Source of the DNA: Vibrio sp. S9_S30
GTDB lineage: Bacteria > Pseudomonadota > Gammaproteobacteria > Enterobacterales > Vibrionaceae
Assembly: GCF_014694455.1 (NCBI RefSeq)
Contig: NZ_JAAUWT010000011.1
Coordinates: 143,814 to 207,813 of the forward strand
Direction: 5' to 3'
DNA: 64,000 bases
Part shown: piece after piece, positions 35,440 through 43,744 of the stretch
How positions within the stretch are numbered: the first letter of the stretch is position 1
Layout of the letters: the number at the start of each line of letters is the position of its first letter
Program-made: the position numbers and the translations under genes
Notes under the pieces: model-generated
Told to the model about the DNA's origin: nothing
The model's input: only the letters and a program-made list of their open reading frames with translations
Database searches by the model: none

Positions 35440-36741
35440 TTAGATTCCGTATTTCTTATTTAATTTTTCTATTTGCTTGCGCATGTCAGCGAGTGTTTCG
35501 TCGACGGGTTGGTCATCCAAAAGGAACTGACTGAGGCGCTTGCGTAGCCAGGAATTAAATTCTTCTGCCCACAGCACTTTCCACACTCCATTTGGGTTGG
35601 GTGTTTTTGCGTATAGATCAACCATGTTTTGGTAATCGGATTCGCTTGCTAAAAACCCTTTCATGGCGGCTTGAGTTTCAGCGCTTTCCATCACAGGTTT
35701 GTAAGCAGAAAACAGCATGGATTCGTTCATCCAGCGTTGCGCAACGTAGAATTTGTCGTCTTGGTTTTTGTAGCCATACCACGACCAAAAATCCTTTGTT
35801 TGTGATTCTTGCTTCGCGCTGCGTTCACGATTGGTGGCTAAGTAAAGAGCGCTATCAAGCAAGCCCCAGCTTTGTCCTTGATACGGTAAGAAGCTCACGT
35901 TACCAGCCATTGACGAGAATTGAGGATTATTAAAATACGCGATGTTATAGGCAGCTTGTGCTGAGTAGAGGTATCGTCCCGAGGCAAAGCCATCCACAAT
36001 GCCCGATTCGGTATAACTTAACACTTCTTCTGGTACCGCCCCCGATTTCCATAGCGCTTTCCAGTCTCGCAAGGTTTCTGCCGCGACCCCATCTGAGGAG
36101 AGATTCGGTTTCTTTGTTTTGGGATCGATCAAGTACTCTCCACGGTTTAATACTTCCCAAATAAAGGCCCAAGAAATGCCATAAAATTCGTTGAACCAGT
36201 GTGGTAAATAAACCCCTTTCACCCCTTTTTCATGAAGTGAGATCACTTGGTCATAAAACTCGTCCCAATTTTTCGGGTAGTCTTTTTCGCTTAGGCCAAG
36301 CTCTTTCAATTTGATTTTGTTAACGGCAACAAGCCCACGAACGGAAAGGAAGTAGGAAAGACCAAGCAATTTCCCATCGTACGTCCATGCGTCTAACACG
36401 TTGGGGTAAATGTCTTTCTTTATGGCTTCAAACTCATCCAGTTCATTCACGGTCTTAAGCCAGCCTGCCTCATAAAACCGAACGGCTGTCGGAGGGTTAG
36501 CGTAAAGGATGTCGAGTTTGTCTTTTGCGATCAGAGATTTTTCCATAAGTGCAGGGTAATCACCCGTGACCGTGGCGTAATCTACGTTAGCTTTGTTGAT
36601 TTTATTAAACGTATCTACATTGTCTTGAACAATTTCGGGCTTATATTGCCAACCTCGGAAATACGTTTCGTCATCAGCAATACTGTATCCGCTTGCCATT
36701 GCCAGAAGTGTGCTGGCAAGCCATGTTTTTGTCCTAATCAT
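35440..36741 (-). CDS. Extracellular solute-binding protein (CUT1 sugar importer)
   Basis: The 433-residue protein has a signal peptide (MIRTKTWLASTLLAMASGYSIA-DDET) and a type II binding-protein fold: FNKINKANVDYATVTGDYP, LDILYANPPTAVRFYEAGWL, and KNWDEFYDQVISLHEKGVKG. It captures the substrate in the periplasm for the permeases at 33635-35394. It is the second gene of the minus-strand operon. The ligand is unknown; the neighbouring dimethylformamidase-like enzyme hints at an amide-bearing sugar or polyol. Confidence 0.92.
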   Translation of the reverse strand: MIRTKTWLASTLLAMASGYSIADDETYFRGWQYKPEIVQDNVDTFNKINKANVDYATVTGDYPALMEKSLIAKDKLDILYANPPTAVRFYEAGWLKTVNELDEFEAIKKDIYPNVLDAWTYDGKLLGLSYFLSVRGLVAVNKIKLKELGLSEKDYPKNWDEFYDQVISLHEKGVKGVYLPHWFNEFYGISWAFIWEVLNRGEYLIDPKTKKPNLSSDGVAAETLRDWKALWKSGAVPEEVLSYTESGIVDGFASGRYLYSAQAAYNIAYFNNPQFSSMAGNVSFLPYQGQSWGLLDSALYLATNRERSAKQESQTKDFWSWYGYKNQDDKFYVAQRWMNESMLFSAYKPVMESAETQAAMKGFLASESDYQNMVDLYAKTPNPNGVWKVLWAEEFNSWLRKRLSQFLLDDQPVDETLADMRKQIEKLNKKYGI

Positions 36742-36828
36742 GATATACCTCGTCCTTATATACTTAGTCTCGTAACGTCTATGTTGCGAAATGTTGTTCG
36801 GAAAAGTGCTCCGAAATTGTTTCGAAAA

Positions 36829-37626
36829 TCAGCCCATGTAAACACCGCCAGTCACGTTGACTGCCTGACCTGTCATGAACGCTGAAGCCTCCGAAAGAAG
36901 AAAAGCGACAACCTTGGAGACGTCTTGTGGTTTTTCCAATCGACCTAAAGGTGTTTGTTGAATGTATTCATCAATAACCGCTTTAGGTTCCATCTCTCTT
37001 AGTGTTGCTTCCCAACGTATTTCTCTTTCCTGCATTCCTGTTTCCACAAAGCCAGGGCAGACGGCATTGACGCGAATGCCGTGCTTTGCCCATTCCCGTG
37101 CACTTGCCTGTGTCCACCCGACTACCGCAAACTTACTTGCCGAGTAATGCGCGAGTAAGGGCGCACCGACTTTAGCCGCTAATGAAGCCGTATTCACAAT
37201 GATTCCCGGCTTCTTCTGGCTGATCCAATGGCGTGCCGCCATTTGGTTGGTAAGGAAAACGCCTTTGGTATTAACGTTAAAGTTGGCGTCCCATTCTTCA
37301 TCGGTGAGCGCGGTGGCATGATTCATGGTTGATATGCCGGCATTGGCAATTAGAAAATCGAACGATTCAAACATTTCAAACATTTCATCAAACCCAGAGA
37401 CAACAGATTGTCGCTGCGATACATCCATATAACAGGTGTGCGCGCGACCTTTGTTTGTCTTGTTGAGTCGATTTACAGCTTGTTTTGCGGTTGATTGATC
37501 GATATCTGCAATCATTACATCGACATTTTGTTCGATAAGTTCATGTGCAATTGCGTAACCAATTCCGTGACACCCACCTGTGATTAATGCCTTTTTTCCT
37601 TTTAAATCATTGTGATATGAAGGCAT
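36829..37626 (-). CDS. Short-chain dehydrogenase/reductase
   Basis: The 265-residue Rossmann enzyme has TGGCHGIGYAIAHEL for the cofactor, the NAG motif in ANAGISTMNHA, the catalytic serine in NTASLAAK, YSASK with the catalytic Tyr and Lys, and a C-terminal GGVYMG. An Asp after the second strand (IADID) favours NAD(H). It is the first gene of the importer operon and divergent from the DeoR repressor, so it probably oxidises the imported polyol or sugar, or a product of it. Confidence 0.92.
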   Translation of the reverse strand: MPSYHNDLKGKKALITGGCHGIGYAIAHELIEQNVDVMIADIDQSTAKQAVNRLNKTNKGRAHTCYMDVSQRQSVVSGFDEMFEMFESFDFLIANAGISTMNHATALTDEEWDANFNVNTKGVFLTNQMAARHWISQKKPGIIVNTASLAAKVGAPLLAHYSASKFAVVGWTQASAREWAKHGIRVNAVCPGFVETGMQEREIRWEATLREMEPKAVIDEYIQQTPLGRLEKPQDVSKVVAFLLSEASAFMTGQAVNVTGGVYMG

Positions 37627-37701
37627 CTTATGTGCTCCTTATCGATATTTGCATTATGTTGATTTGAAACTTAGGATTAACATTCAACCATTATTTTCAA
37701 C

Positions 37702-37752
37702 AAATCAAACTTTTTTTTGATAAATTTGTTGATATGTGAACGAGGTTTGATT
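37702..37752. promoter_or_regulatory. Divergent control region with inverted AATCAAAC/GTTTGATT
   Basis: The 190-bp gap between SDR and DeoR genes holds AAATCAAAC at 37702-37710 and its inverted partner GTTTGATT at 37745-37752 in a very AT-rich stretch. These could be half-sites for the adjacent DeoR repressor controlling both directions. Spacing is longer than a single operator, so looping or two sites would be needed. Confidence 0.4.
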
Positions 37753-37816
37753 AAATTACAAACAAAACGAACATTAATTAAATGATGAGTGTTCGCTAGG
37801 TGAACAGGAGATCAGC

Positions 37817-38629
37817 TTGACAACCCCAAGCCAAAACGAAAAAAGAAAAACAGTGAGTACGCGCCATGAAAAGATTCTAGATATTGTTCGGCAGCGTGGC
37901 TTTGTGTCGGTTAATGATCTCGCTGATCATTTAAAAGTCTCTGACATGACAGTAAGGAGAGATCTGGTTCAGTTAGACAACGACGGTTTGTTGATGCGTA
38001 CACACGGTGGTGCGATGACGCTAGAAGAGGAGTCCCAAGTTGCGGTTGATATTATCGAGCCGGATTTTTCATTGCGCATGAACAAGAACCAAACTCAAAA
38101 AGTCAAAATTGCAAAATTGGCACGTGAATTGGTTTTTCCTAATGCGACAGTGGCATTGGATGTCGGGACTACCGCCAGCTTGTTGGCTAAAGAGTTGAGT
38201 ACGCTAGAGGGCATTAAGCTGTTTACCAACAACTTGCATGCTGCTATTGCCTTAGCGCCAGCGACTTACCCCGTTTATCTATCAGGGGGGCAAATGAGAA
38301 CGCCAGAGCTCTCAATCAATGGGCCATTAGCGACTCAGCAAATCCGAAACTTTCGATTTGATATCGCCTTTATCGGGGTATCGGGGATAAACCCAGCAGG
38401 GATATTTGATTACAGCATTGAGGATTCAGAGACCAAATGTCTTTATATGGAGAATGCTCAAGAAGTCATCGTCCTATGCGATTCATCTAAGTTTGGTCAT
38501 ATCTCGGTCGTTCACATTGGCACGCTTGAAAACATCAGTGGAATTGTGACGGATAAAATGCCAACGGGGGCTTTGTTAGAAGCGCTGCAAGCCGCCAATG
38601 TCAATATTATTTGTGCAGACAGAGACTAA
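37817..38629 (+). CDS. DeoR/GlpR-family transcriptional repressor of the second catabolic island
   Basis: The start is a TTG at 37817, supported by CAGGAG 6 bp upstream. The 270-residue protein has the DeoR winged helix (VSVNDLADHLKVSDMTVRRD, GLLMRTHGGAM) and a sensor domain with LDVGTTASLLAKEL and GVSGINPAGIFDYS. It is divergent from the SDR/importer operon and upstream of the FGGY kinase, so it probably controls both and senses a sugar phosphate. Its last codons and stop are inside a duplicated 26-bp unit. Confidence 0.9.
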   Translation: MTTPSQNEKRKTVSTRHEKILDIVRQRGFVSVNDLADHLKVSDMTVRRDLVQLDNDGLLMRTHGGAMTLEEESQVAVDIIEPDFSLRMNKNQTQKVKIAKLARELVFPNATVALDVGTTASLLAKELSTLEGIKLFTNNLHAAIALAPATYPVYLSGGQMRTPELSINGPLATQQIRNFRFDIAFIGVSGINPAGIFDYSIEDSETKCLYMENAQEVIVLCDSSKFGHISVVHIGTLENISGIVTDKMPTGALLEALQAANVNIICADRD

Positions 38630-38765
38630 GTAGTATTCGTGCAGACAGACACGCAGCACCGTTGCTAGTGCGGCACCGTTGTTAAACAAAAACACCGTTG
38701 CCAGTAAAAAAAAAACACTATTGCTAAAAACCATAATTGCTAATAAACACAGTTGCTAATAAACC
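38608..38765 (+). repeat. Mixed degenerate tandem repeats from the deoR stop to the FGGY kinase
   Basis: TATTTGTGCAGACAGA at 38608 recurs as TATTCGTGCAGACAGA at 38634, so the coding 3' end and stop of deoR are part of a 26-bp direct duplication. CACCGTTG then appears at 38657, 38674 and 38693, followed by related CACTATTGCT, CATAATTGCT and CACAGTTGCT units at about 16-bp spacing. The array fills the 152-bp spacer. The kinase ribosome site AAGGAAGGA follows. Confidence 0.8.
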
Positions 38766-38781
38766 AAGGAAGGATTGAATA

Positions 38782-40302
38782 ATGGCATACGTAATTGGAT
38801 TGGATATCGGGACCACATCAACGATTGGTTTACTCATTAAACCTGGAGAGCCTAGTTTCCGATATACCGCTTCTCGTGCTGTCAGTTTCTATTCTGAACA
38901 CTCTGGTTGGGCAGAAGAAAACCCCATGCAATGGTGGGAAAATGTTTGCAGCATTTGCCAAGAGTTGCTTGAAGCGTCTGGGATTCGAAGCAGTGAAATT
39001 ACCAGTGTTGGGGTGACGGGCATGTTACCTGCTGTGGTGTTGTTAGACCAAAATGAGCAGTTAATACGACGATCCATTCAGCAAAGCGATGGGCGGTGCC
39101 AAGAGCAAGTGGTCGCGATCAAAGAAGAGATAGACGAACGAGATTTCCTTTTGAAGTCCGGAAATGGCATTAATCAGCAACTTGTTGCCGCCAAGCTCAG
39201 ATGGTTAGAACAGCACGAACCCGATCATTTTTCACGCATTAATACCGTATTTGGCTCCTACGACTACATCAATTGGCGGTTAACGCAGAAAAAGGCGGTT
39301 GATCGGAATTGGGCGCTAGAGGCAGGGTTTATCGATGTCTATACAGGTCAACTTTGCCCAGACTTGATTCGGCTAGCGCATGTTGAACCGAATGTTGTTC
39401 CTGAACTGTCTCTGTCCCATGAGATGTTAGGAACGATCAGCCGATGTGCCGCCGAGCAAACAGGTTTGTGCGAAGGAACAATGGTGGTCGGCGGCAGTGC
39501 CGATCATATTGCGTCAGCTTATGGTGCGGGCGTTCATCAGCCCGGAGACGTGTTGCTCAAGTTTGGCGGCTCTGTTGATGTTCTTATTTCGAGTGATACC
39601 GCCGTCCCAGACGAAAGGATGTATCTGGATTACCACCTACTTCCTGGTCTTTATATGCCCAATGGCTGTATGGCTTCTGGCGGTTCAGGCCTTAACTGGT
39701 TTGTCCGAGAATTCGCAAAATATGAAGCTCAGTTGGCGGAACGAAAAAAAGTCACGCCGCATGCATTTTTGGATTCATTAAGCGAGGAAGTGCCCGCAGG
39801 CTGCGAAGGTGTGTACGCCTTACCGTATTTATTAGGGGAAAAGACACCGATTCATGATCCGCTGGCTAGGGGCGTTTTTTCTGGGTTGAGTCTAAACCAT
39901 GGTGTACCTCATCTGTGGCGTGCGCTATTGGAGAGTTTTGCCTACGCGATTCGTCACCATATTGAAGTCTTTCAAGACATGGGCTTCTCGACACAACGAT
40001 TTTGGGTATCCGATGGCGGTTCAAATAGCGAGTTTTGGATGCAAATCGTATCGGATGTTATCCAGCAACCACTTCAAACGTTAGAAGGGCACCCTGGCTC
40101 ATGCTTAGGGGCGGCTTGGATGGCTGCGGTAGGCTGTGGACTGAGCTCGGATTTTACGGCCGTTTCTGATTACGTCTCCTACTCAAAAAAGATAGAGCCG
40201 AACGCTCAAAACCACTTGGTTTACCAACAAGGTTATGAGTCTTACAAGGCGTTATATCAGCAGTTACAACCCATTTTTTCAGCATGGGGGCAACATGATT
40301 AA
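38782..40302 (+). CDS. FGGY-family carbohydrate kinase
   Basis: The 506-residue kinase has the N-terminal ATPase-fold phosphate loop GLDIGTTSTIGLL, the catalytic Asp region QQSDGRCQEQV, GGSADHIASAYGAGV, and the C-terminal SDGGSNSEFWMQIVSDV and GSCLGAAWMAAVG. Length and layout fit xylulokinase/ribulokinase-like FGGY enzymes. It likely phosphorylates a keto-sugar or polyol made in this pathway; the product may be the DeoR inducer. It overlaps the HAD gene by 8 bp. Confidence 0.92.
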   Translation: MAYVIGLDIGTTSTIGLLIKPGEPSFRYTASRAVSFYSEHSGWAEENPMQWWENVCSICQELLEASGIRSSEITSVGVTGMLPAVVLLDQNEQLIRRSIQQSDGRCQEQVVAIKEEIDERDFLLKSGNGINQQLVAAKLRWLEQHEPDHFSRINTVFGSYDYINWRLTQKKAVDRNWALEAGFIDVYTGQLCPDLIRLAHVEPNVVPELSLSHEMLGTISRCAAEQTGLCEGTMVVGGSADHIASAYGAGVHQPGDVLLKFGGSVDVLISSDTAVPDERMYLDYHLLPGLYMPNGCMASGGSGLNWFVREFAKYEAQLAERKKVTPHAFLDSLSEEVPAGCEGVYALPYLLGEKTPIHDPLARGVFSGLSLNHGVPHLWRALLESFAYAIRHHIEVFQDMGFSTQRFWVSDGGSNSEFWMQIVSDVIQQPLQTLEGHPGSCLGAAWMAAVGCGLSSDFTAVSDYVSYSKKIEPNAQNHLVYQQGYESYKALYQQLQPIFSAWGQHD

Positions 40303-40960
40303 AGCTATTGCTTGGGACATTGATGGCACGCTGATAGACAGCGAGCCAATGCACTACAAAGCGCTGGTTCAGGTTTGTACTGAGCTGGATATCGACATTG
40401 CCATGTTTGATGAACATGAATTTATCGGCGTGCATATGGAAGATGTATGGCAAGCCATTCTGCCTTATGTTCCTACGGGTGTTACGTATTCCATTTGGCT
40501 GGCTCAAATCAATGAGTATTACATCGCGCACTGGGATGCGCTCACACCAGTGAGTGGAGCCAAAGAGGTGGTAACAAACATCGCCAATCTGGGGATTCAG
40601 CAGGTGTGCGTATCCAATTCATGCCGTGAAGTTGTGGATGCCAATTTAAAGGCTCTGGGCGTTGGTCACTTAATCCAGTTTTCACTTAGCCTAAATGATG
40701 TAGCAAGAGGCAAACCCGATCCACTTCCCTATATTCAAGCCTCTCAAAAACTGGGTATTTCGACGGATCAAGTGTTGATCATTGAAGACAGTCACTCGGG
40801 GATTGTGTCTGGCTTTCAATCTGGTGGCCGTGTCGTTCAGCTTAGGTCAGCGTCTTTCGATGCGCACCAAAATGCGCGTTATCACGTGGAAGAGTTGTCT
40901 TCGATTCTGACAATCATTCAAGAGGTCAATCACGGAGGTGACCATGCTGTATCAAATTGA
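40295..40960 (+). CDS. HAD-superfamily phosphatase (beta-phosphoglucomutase-like)
   Basis: The ATG at 40295 overlaps the end of the FGGY gene. The 221-residue protein has the HAD nucleophile motif AWDIDGTLIDSE, motif II VCVSNSCRE, and the C-terminal GKPDPLPYIQA and IIEDSHSGI motifs. The DxDGT start and the GKP motif place it near phosphoglycolate phosphatase/beta-phosphoglucomutase-type enzymes. It may remove or move a phosphate after the kinase step. Its end overlaps the next gene by 17 bp. Confidence 0.9.
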   Translation: MIKAIAWDIDGTLIDSEPMHYKALVQVCTELDIDIAMFDEHEFIGVHMEDVWQAILPYVPTGVTYSIWLAQINEYYIAHWDALTPVSGAKEVVTNIANLGIQQVCVSNSCREVVDANLKALGVGHLIQFSLSLNDVARGKPDPLPYIQASQKLGISTDQVLIIEDSHSGIVSGFQSGGRVVQLRSASFDAHQNARYHVEELSSILTIIQEVNHGGDHAVSN

Positions 40961-41264
40961 TCCTGAGAAGGATCTTATGTTTGCCAGAGAATTCTTGGAC
41001 AAACCTTTGGGCTCGCCCAGCCCGGGTTTAAGCCGCGTTCTTAACCGCTTGCGGTATGACCCAACGGGGCATCAACTGTTTATTTTTACCAAAGTCCCCT
41101 TTAAGGAATTTGTTTTGGCTGAAATGCCGCCAGAGCGCGAGAAACCCTTGGTGTTTATGGAAGAATTTCAATTCTCCTCGATAGAGGAAGCCGAGGTTGA
41201 GCTGTTCAAAATGAGATGGAAAGCGCTGACCGGAAAGGATCTGGATGCGCAGTTAAGCGAATAG
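40944..41264 (+). CDS. Dimethylformamidase-like light (alpha) subunit
   Basis: The ATG at 40944 follows CGGAGG and gives a 106-residue protein; a GTG two codons earlier is possible. I recognise the pattern SP-x-L-x-RVLNRLRYDP, then an aromatic stretch (HQLFIFTKVPFKEFVLAEM) and a C-terminal EEAEVELFKMRW helix. From memory this resembles the small subunit of N,N-dimethylformamidase (DmfA1). Support comes from the neighbour: the next gene encodes the matching large subunit, as in known dmfA1A2 pairs. It overlaps the HAD gene. By itself this protein would be called hypothetical. Confidence 0.65.
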   Translation: MLYQIDPEKDLMFAREFLDKPLGSPSPGLSRVLNRLRYDPTGHQLFIFTKVPFKEFVLAEMPPEREKPLVFMEEFQFSSIEEAEVELFKMRWKALTGKDLDAQLSE

Positions 41265-41302
41265 GTTATGAGCGCCCTAACAACAAAGATAGGAAATCAG
41301 AC

Positions 41303-43555
41303 ATGTTAAATATACTGGCTTATCCCAGCGTCTATTCGGCGTCACCTGGGGAGAGTATTGAGTTCAAAATATCGTCAGAAGATGGCAGTGACGTAACGGC
41401 GCAGTTGGTTGAGGTTCGCCATGGCGATTGCAACCCTGAAGGTCCCGGAGTTCAGTTCAAGCCAGTATCGTCGGATATTGACGGAACTTACCCAGTCAAA
41501 AAGCAAACGATAGACGCGGGTTCCTATGGGGTAACGGAGCCTATTCCTCATCTCCTTTCCGAAAGTACCCTCACCATTTCTGCCATGATTTGGCCGACTC
41601 TGATCCGCCGTGATGAGCAGACCATCTTGTGCCAAAGAGACGGGCAGGGTAACGGATTCCACCTAATGTTCACCGACTCGGGACGGCTTACATTGATCCT
41701 TTACACCGCTTCTGGAAAGCAGGAATACCAGTTACCGATTTCTATGCTTGAACGACAGTGGTACGCCATATCCTGTGAGATCGATTCCGCACAGGGAAAA
41801 GTCGTGTTATCTCAAACCCCTCTCATCGATTACGCCACCATTCGGGATGCGTCTTGTCAGGTTTTTGAACTCGATTTACCGCTGACTTCTCCTAAGGATG
41901 CGCCTTTATGGCTTGCAGGTGCGCCAGCAGAAGGTGACCGCGTTGACTTTCATATGGACGGAAAAGTCGACAGCTTAACCATCTACTCTCAATCGATGTC
42001 GAGTGAGGATTTTCTGCAAAATCTAAAAGCGGGGCAGCGCAGAGAAGAAGCCAAATTCTGCTGGGACTTTAGCCAAGCTATCGATACGGTTGAAGGTAAA
42101 GATCTTTCGGCTAATTCGGTTCATTTCTGTTTTCATCACCTACCAACCCGCGGCATGAAGGGGTGGAATTGGGATGGCAGTTTTCACAGCTTTCTTTCAG
42201 GACCGCAACATTACGGTGCCGTTCATTTCCATCACGACGATATTTATGACGCCAATTGGGAAACAACGTTTACGTTTGTGGTGCCAGATTCTTTGCCAAG
42301 TGGCGCGTATGCCATTCATATCGAGAATGGTGAGACAACGCCAGACATGACCTGTGAAGACTACGTTCCCTTTTTTGTGACCCCCCATAAGGATAAGTCC
42401 AAAAGGCGAGCGACCAAGCTGGCGTTTCTGGCTCCCACCTGTTCCTACATTGCGTACGCTAACCATGGTGAGCACATTACCGCTCGCGAGGCAGAGCGAA
42501 GCATCGGTCGTTTACTGGAATTTGGTCATCACGATGTATATATGTACCAGCATCCTGAGTTGGGGGGGTCACTGTATGACAGCCACCGAGACGGATCGGG
42601 GGTGTGCTATTCGTCGCGGTTGAGGCCTGTTCTGAATTTCTCGGCAAGGTATCGGTCGTGGCTGGGGGGGCATGGCTCTGCCCTATGGCAATACAACGCA
42701 GACACCCACTTGTTTGGCTGGTTGCATCATCATAATTTTGAGTTCGATGTGATCACGGATGAAGATCTTCATGAGCAAGGCGCGGATTACCTTGAACAAT
42801 ACGATGTGATCATGACGGGAACACACCCAGAATACTATTCGACAGAAATGTGGGATGGGCTCAAGACTTGGATAGATCAAGGGGGACGCTTGATGTATCT
42901 GGGAGCGAATGGGTTTTACTGGCGTATTGCTTTTCACACTCAATTGCCGGGTGTCATTGAAGTGCGACGTGCCGAAGATGGCATTCGGACTTGGGCTGCG
43001 GAGCCGGGCGAATATTTCAATTCGTTCTCGGGTGAATTTGGGGGGTTGTGGCGACGAATAGGGCGCACGCCAAACACGATGTGTGGGTTGGGTTTTATGG
43101 CACAAGGTTTTGATATTTGTAGTTATTACCGCCGAGGACCGGATTCATATGACCCGAGATCTGCCTTTATTTTTGAAGGCATTGATGACGAAAAAATTGG
43201 GGACTTTGGTTTAATTGGTGGTGGAGCAGCAGGGCTGGAGTTAGATGCTATCGATATTTCGTTGGGGTCGCCAGTGAATATCTTACGCCTTGCCAGCTCG
43301 GAAGCACACAGCCGGAATGTTAGATTAGTCAACGAAGAATTCGGCGTTGTTCCCCCCAATTTGGGTGGGGATGAGAATGAAAAAGTTCGTGCGGATCTTG
43401 CGTTTTATGAAACCCCTTCGGGAGGTGCAGTATTTTCAACAGGCTCGATTTCTTGGTGTGGGTCTTTGGCATGGAATCATTACGACAATAATGTTTCTAA
43501 GTTGACATTCAATGTACTGAAACGGTTTTTAGACCCAGAACCTTTTGACACGTAA
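41303..43555 (+). CDS. Dimethylformamidase-like heavy (beta) subunit
   Basis: The ATG at 41303 (AGGAAA upstream) gives 750 residues, near the 762 of Paracoccus DMFase beta as I recall it. Residues about 80-240 look like a LamG/concanavalin domain. The C-terminal DMFase domain (about 360-745) contains APTCSYIAYANH, SLYDSHRDGSGVCY and MTGTHPEYYS. Known DMFase uses a mononuclear iron bound by two tyrosines and a glutamate; candidates here are Tyr382 or Tyr385, Tyr425 and Glu510, with His508 beside it. The enzyme would hydrolyse a small amide or formamide. Its place in a sugar operon is the odd part. Confidence 0.85.
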   Translation: MLNILAYPSVYSASPGESIEFKISSEDGSDVTAQLVEVRHGDCNPEGPGVQFKPVSSDIDGTYPVKKQTIDAGSYGVTEPIPHLLSESTLTISAMIWPTLIRRDEQTILCQRDGQGNGFHLMFTDSGRLTLILYTASGKQEYQLPISMLERQWYAISCEIDSAQGKVVLSQTPLIDYATIRDASCQVFELDLPLTSPKDAPLWLAGAPAEGDRVDFHMDGKVDSLTIYSQSMSSEDFLQNLKAGQRREEAKFCWDFSQAIDTVEGKDLSANSVHFCFHHLPTRGMKGWNWDGSFHSFLSGPQHYGAVHFHHDDIYDANWETTFTFVVPDSLPSGAYAIHIENGETTPDMTCEDYVPFFVTPHKDKSKRRATKLAFLAPTCSYIAYANHGEHITAREAERSIGRLLEFGHHDVYMYQHPELGGSLYDSHRDGSGVCYSSRLRPVLNFSARYRSWLGGHGSALWQYNADTHLFGWLHHHNFEFDVITDEDLHEQGADYLEQYDVIMTGTHPEYYSTEMWDGLKTWIDQGGRLMYLGANGFYWRIAFHTQLPGVIEVRRAEDGIRTWAAEPGEYFNSFSGEFGGLWRRIGRTPNTMCGLGFMAQGFDICSYYRRGPDSYDPRSAFIFEGIDDEKIGDFGLIGGGAAGLELDAIDISLGSPVNILRLASSEAHSRNVRLVNEEFGVVPPNLGGDENEKVRADLAFYETPSGGAVFSTGSISWCGSLAWNHYDNNVSKLTFNVLKRFLDPEPFDT

Positions 43556-43744
43556 TTAGAATACGACGTTTTCGACGCCGAAAAATATAAAGACCAAAGA
43601 GTTTTGGTACATAGCAGTTATAGCGCATCACTGTTACACGTAGGCAAATAAAAAATATCGACTGATAGAAATGTCCATTTTTTGGAAGGGCATCGCTGAA
43701 TCTGAAATCTGGCATCAAATAAAGATAATCATGAAAAAGGAATA

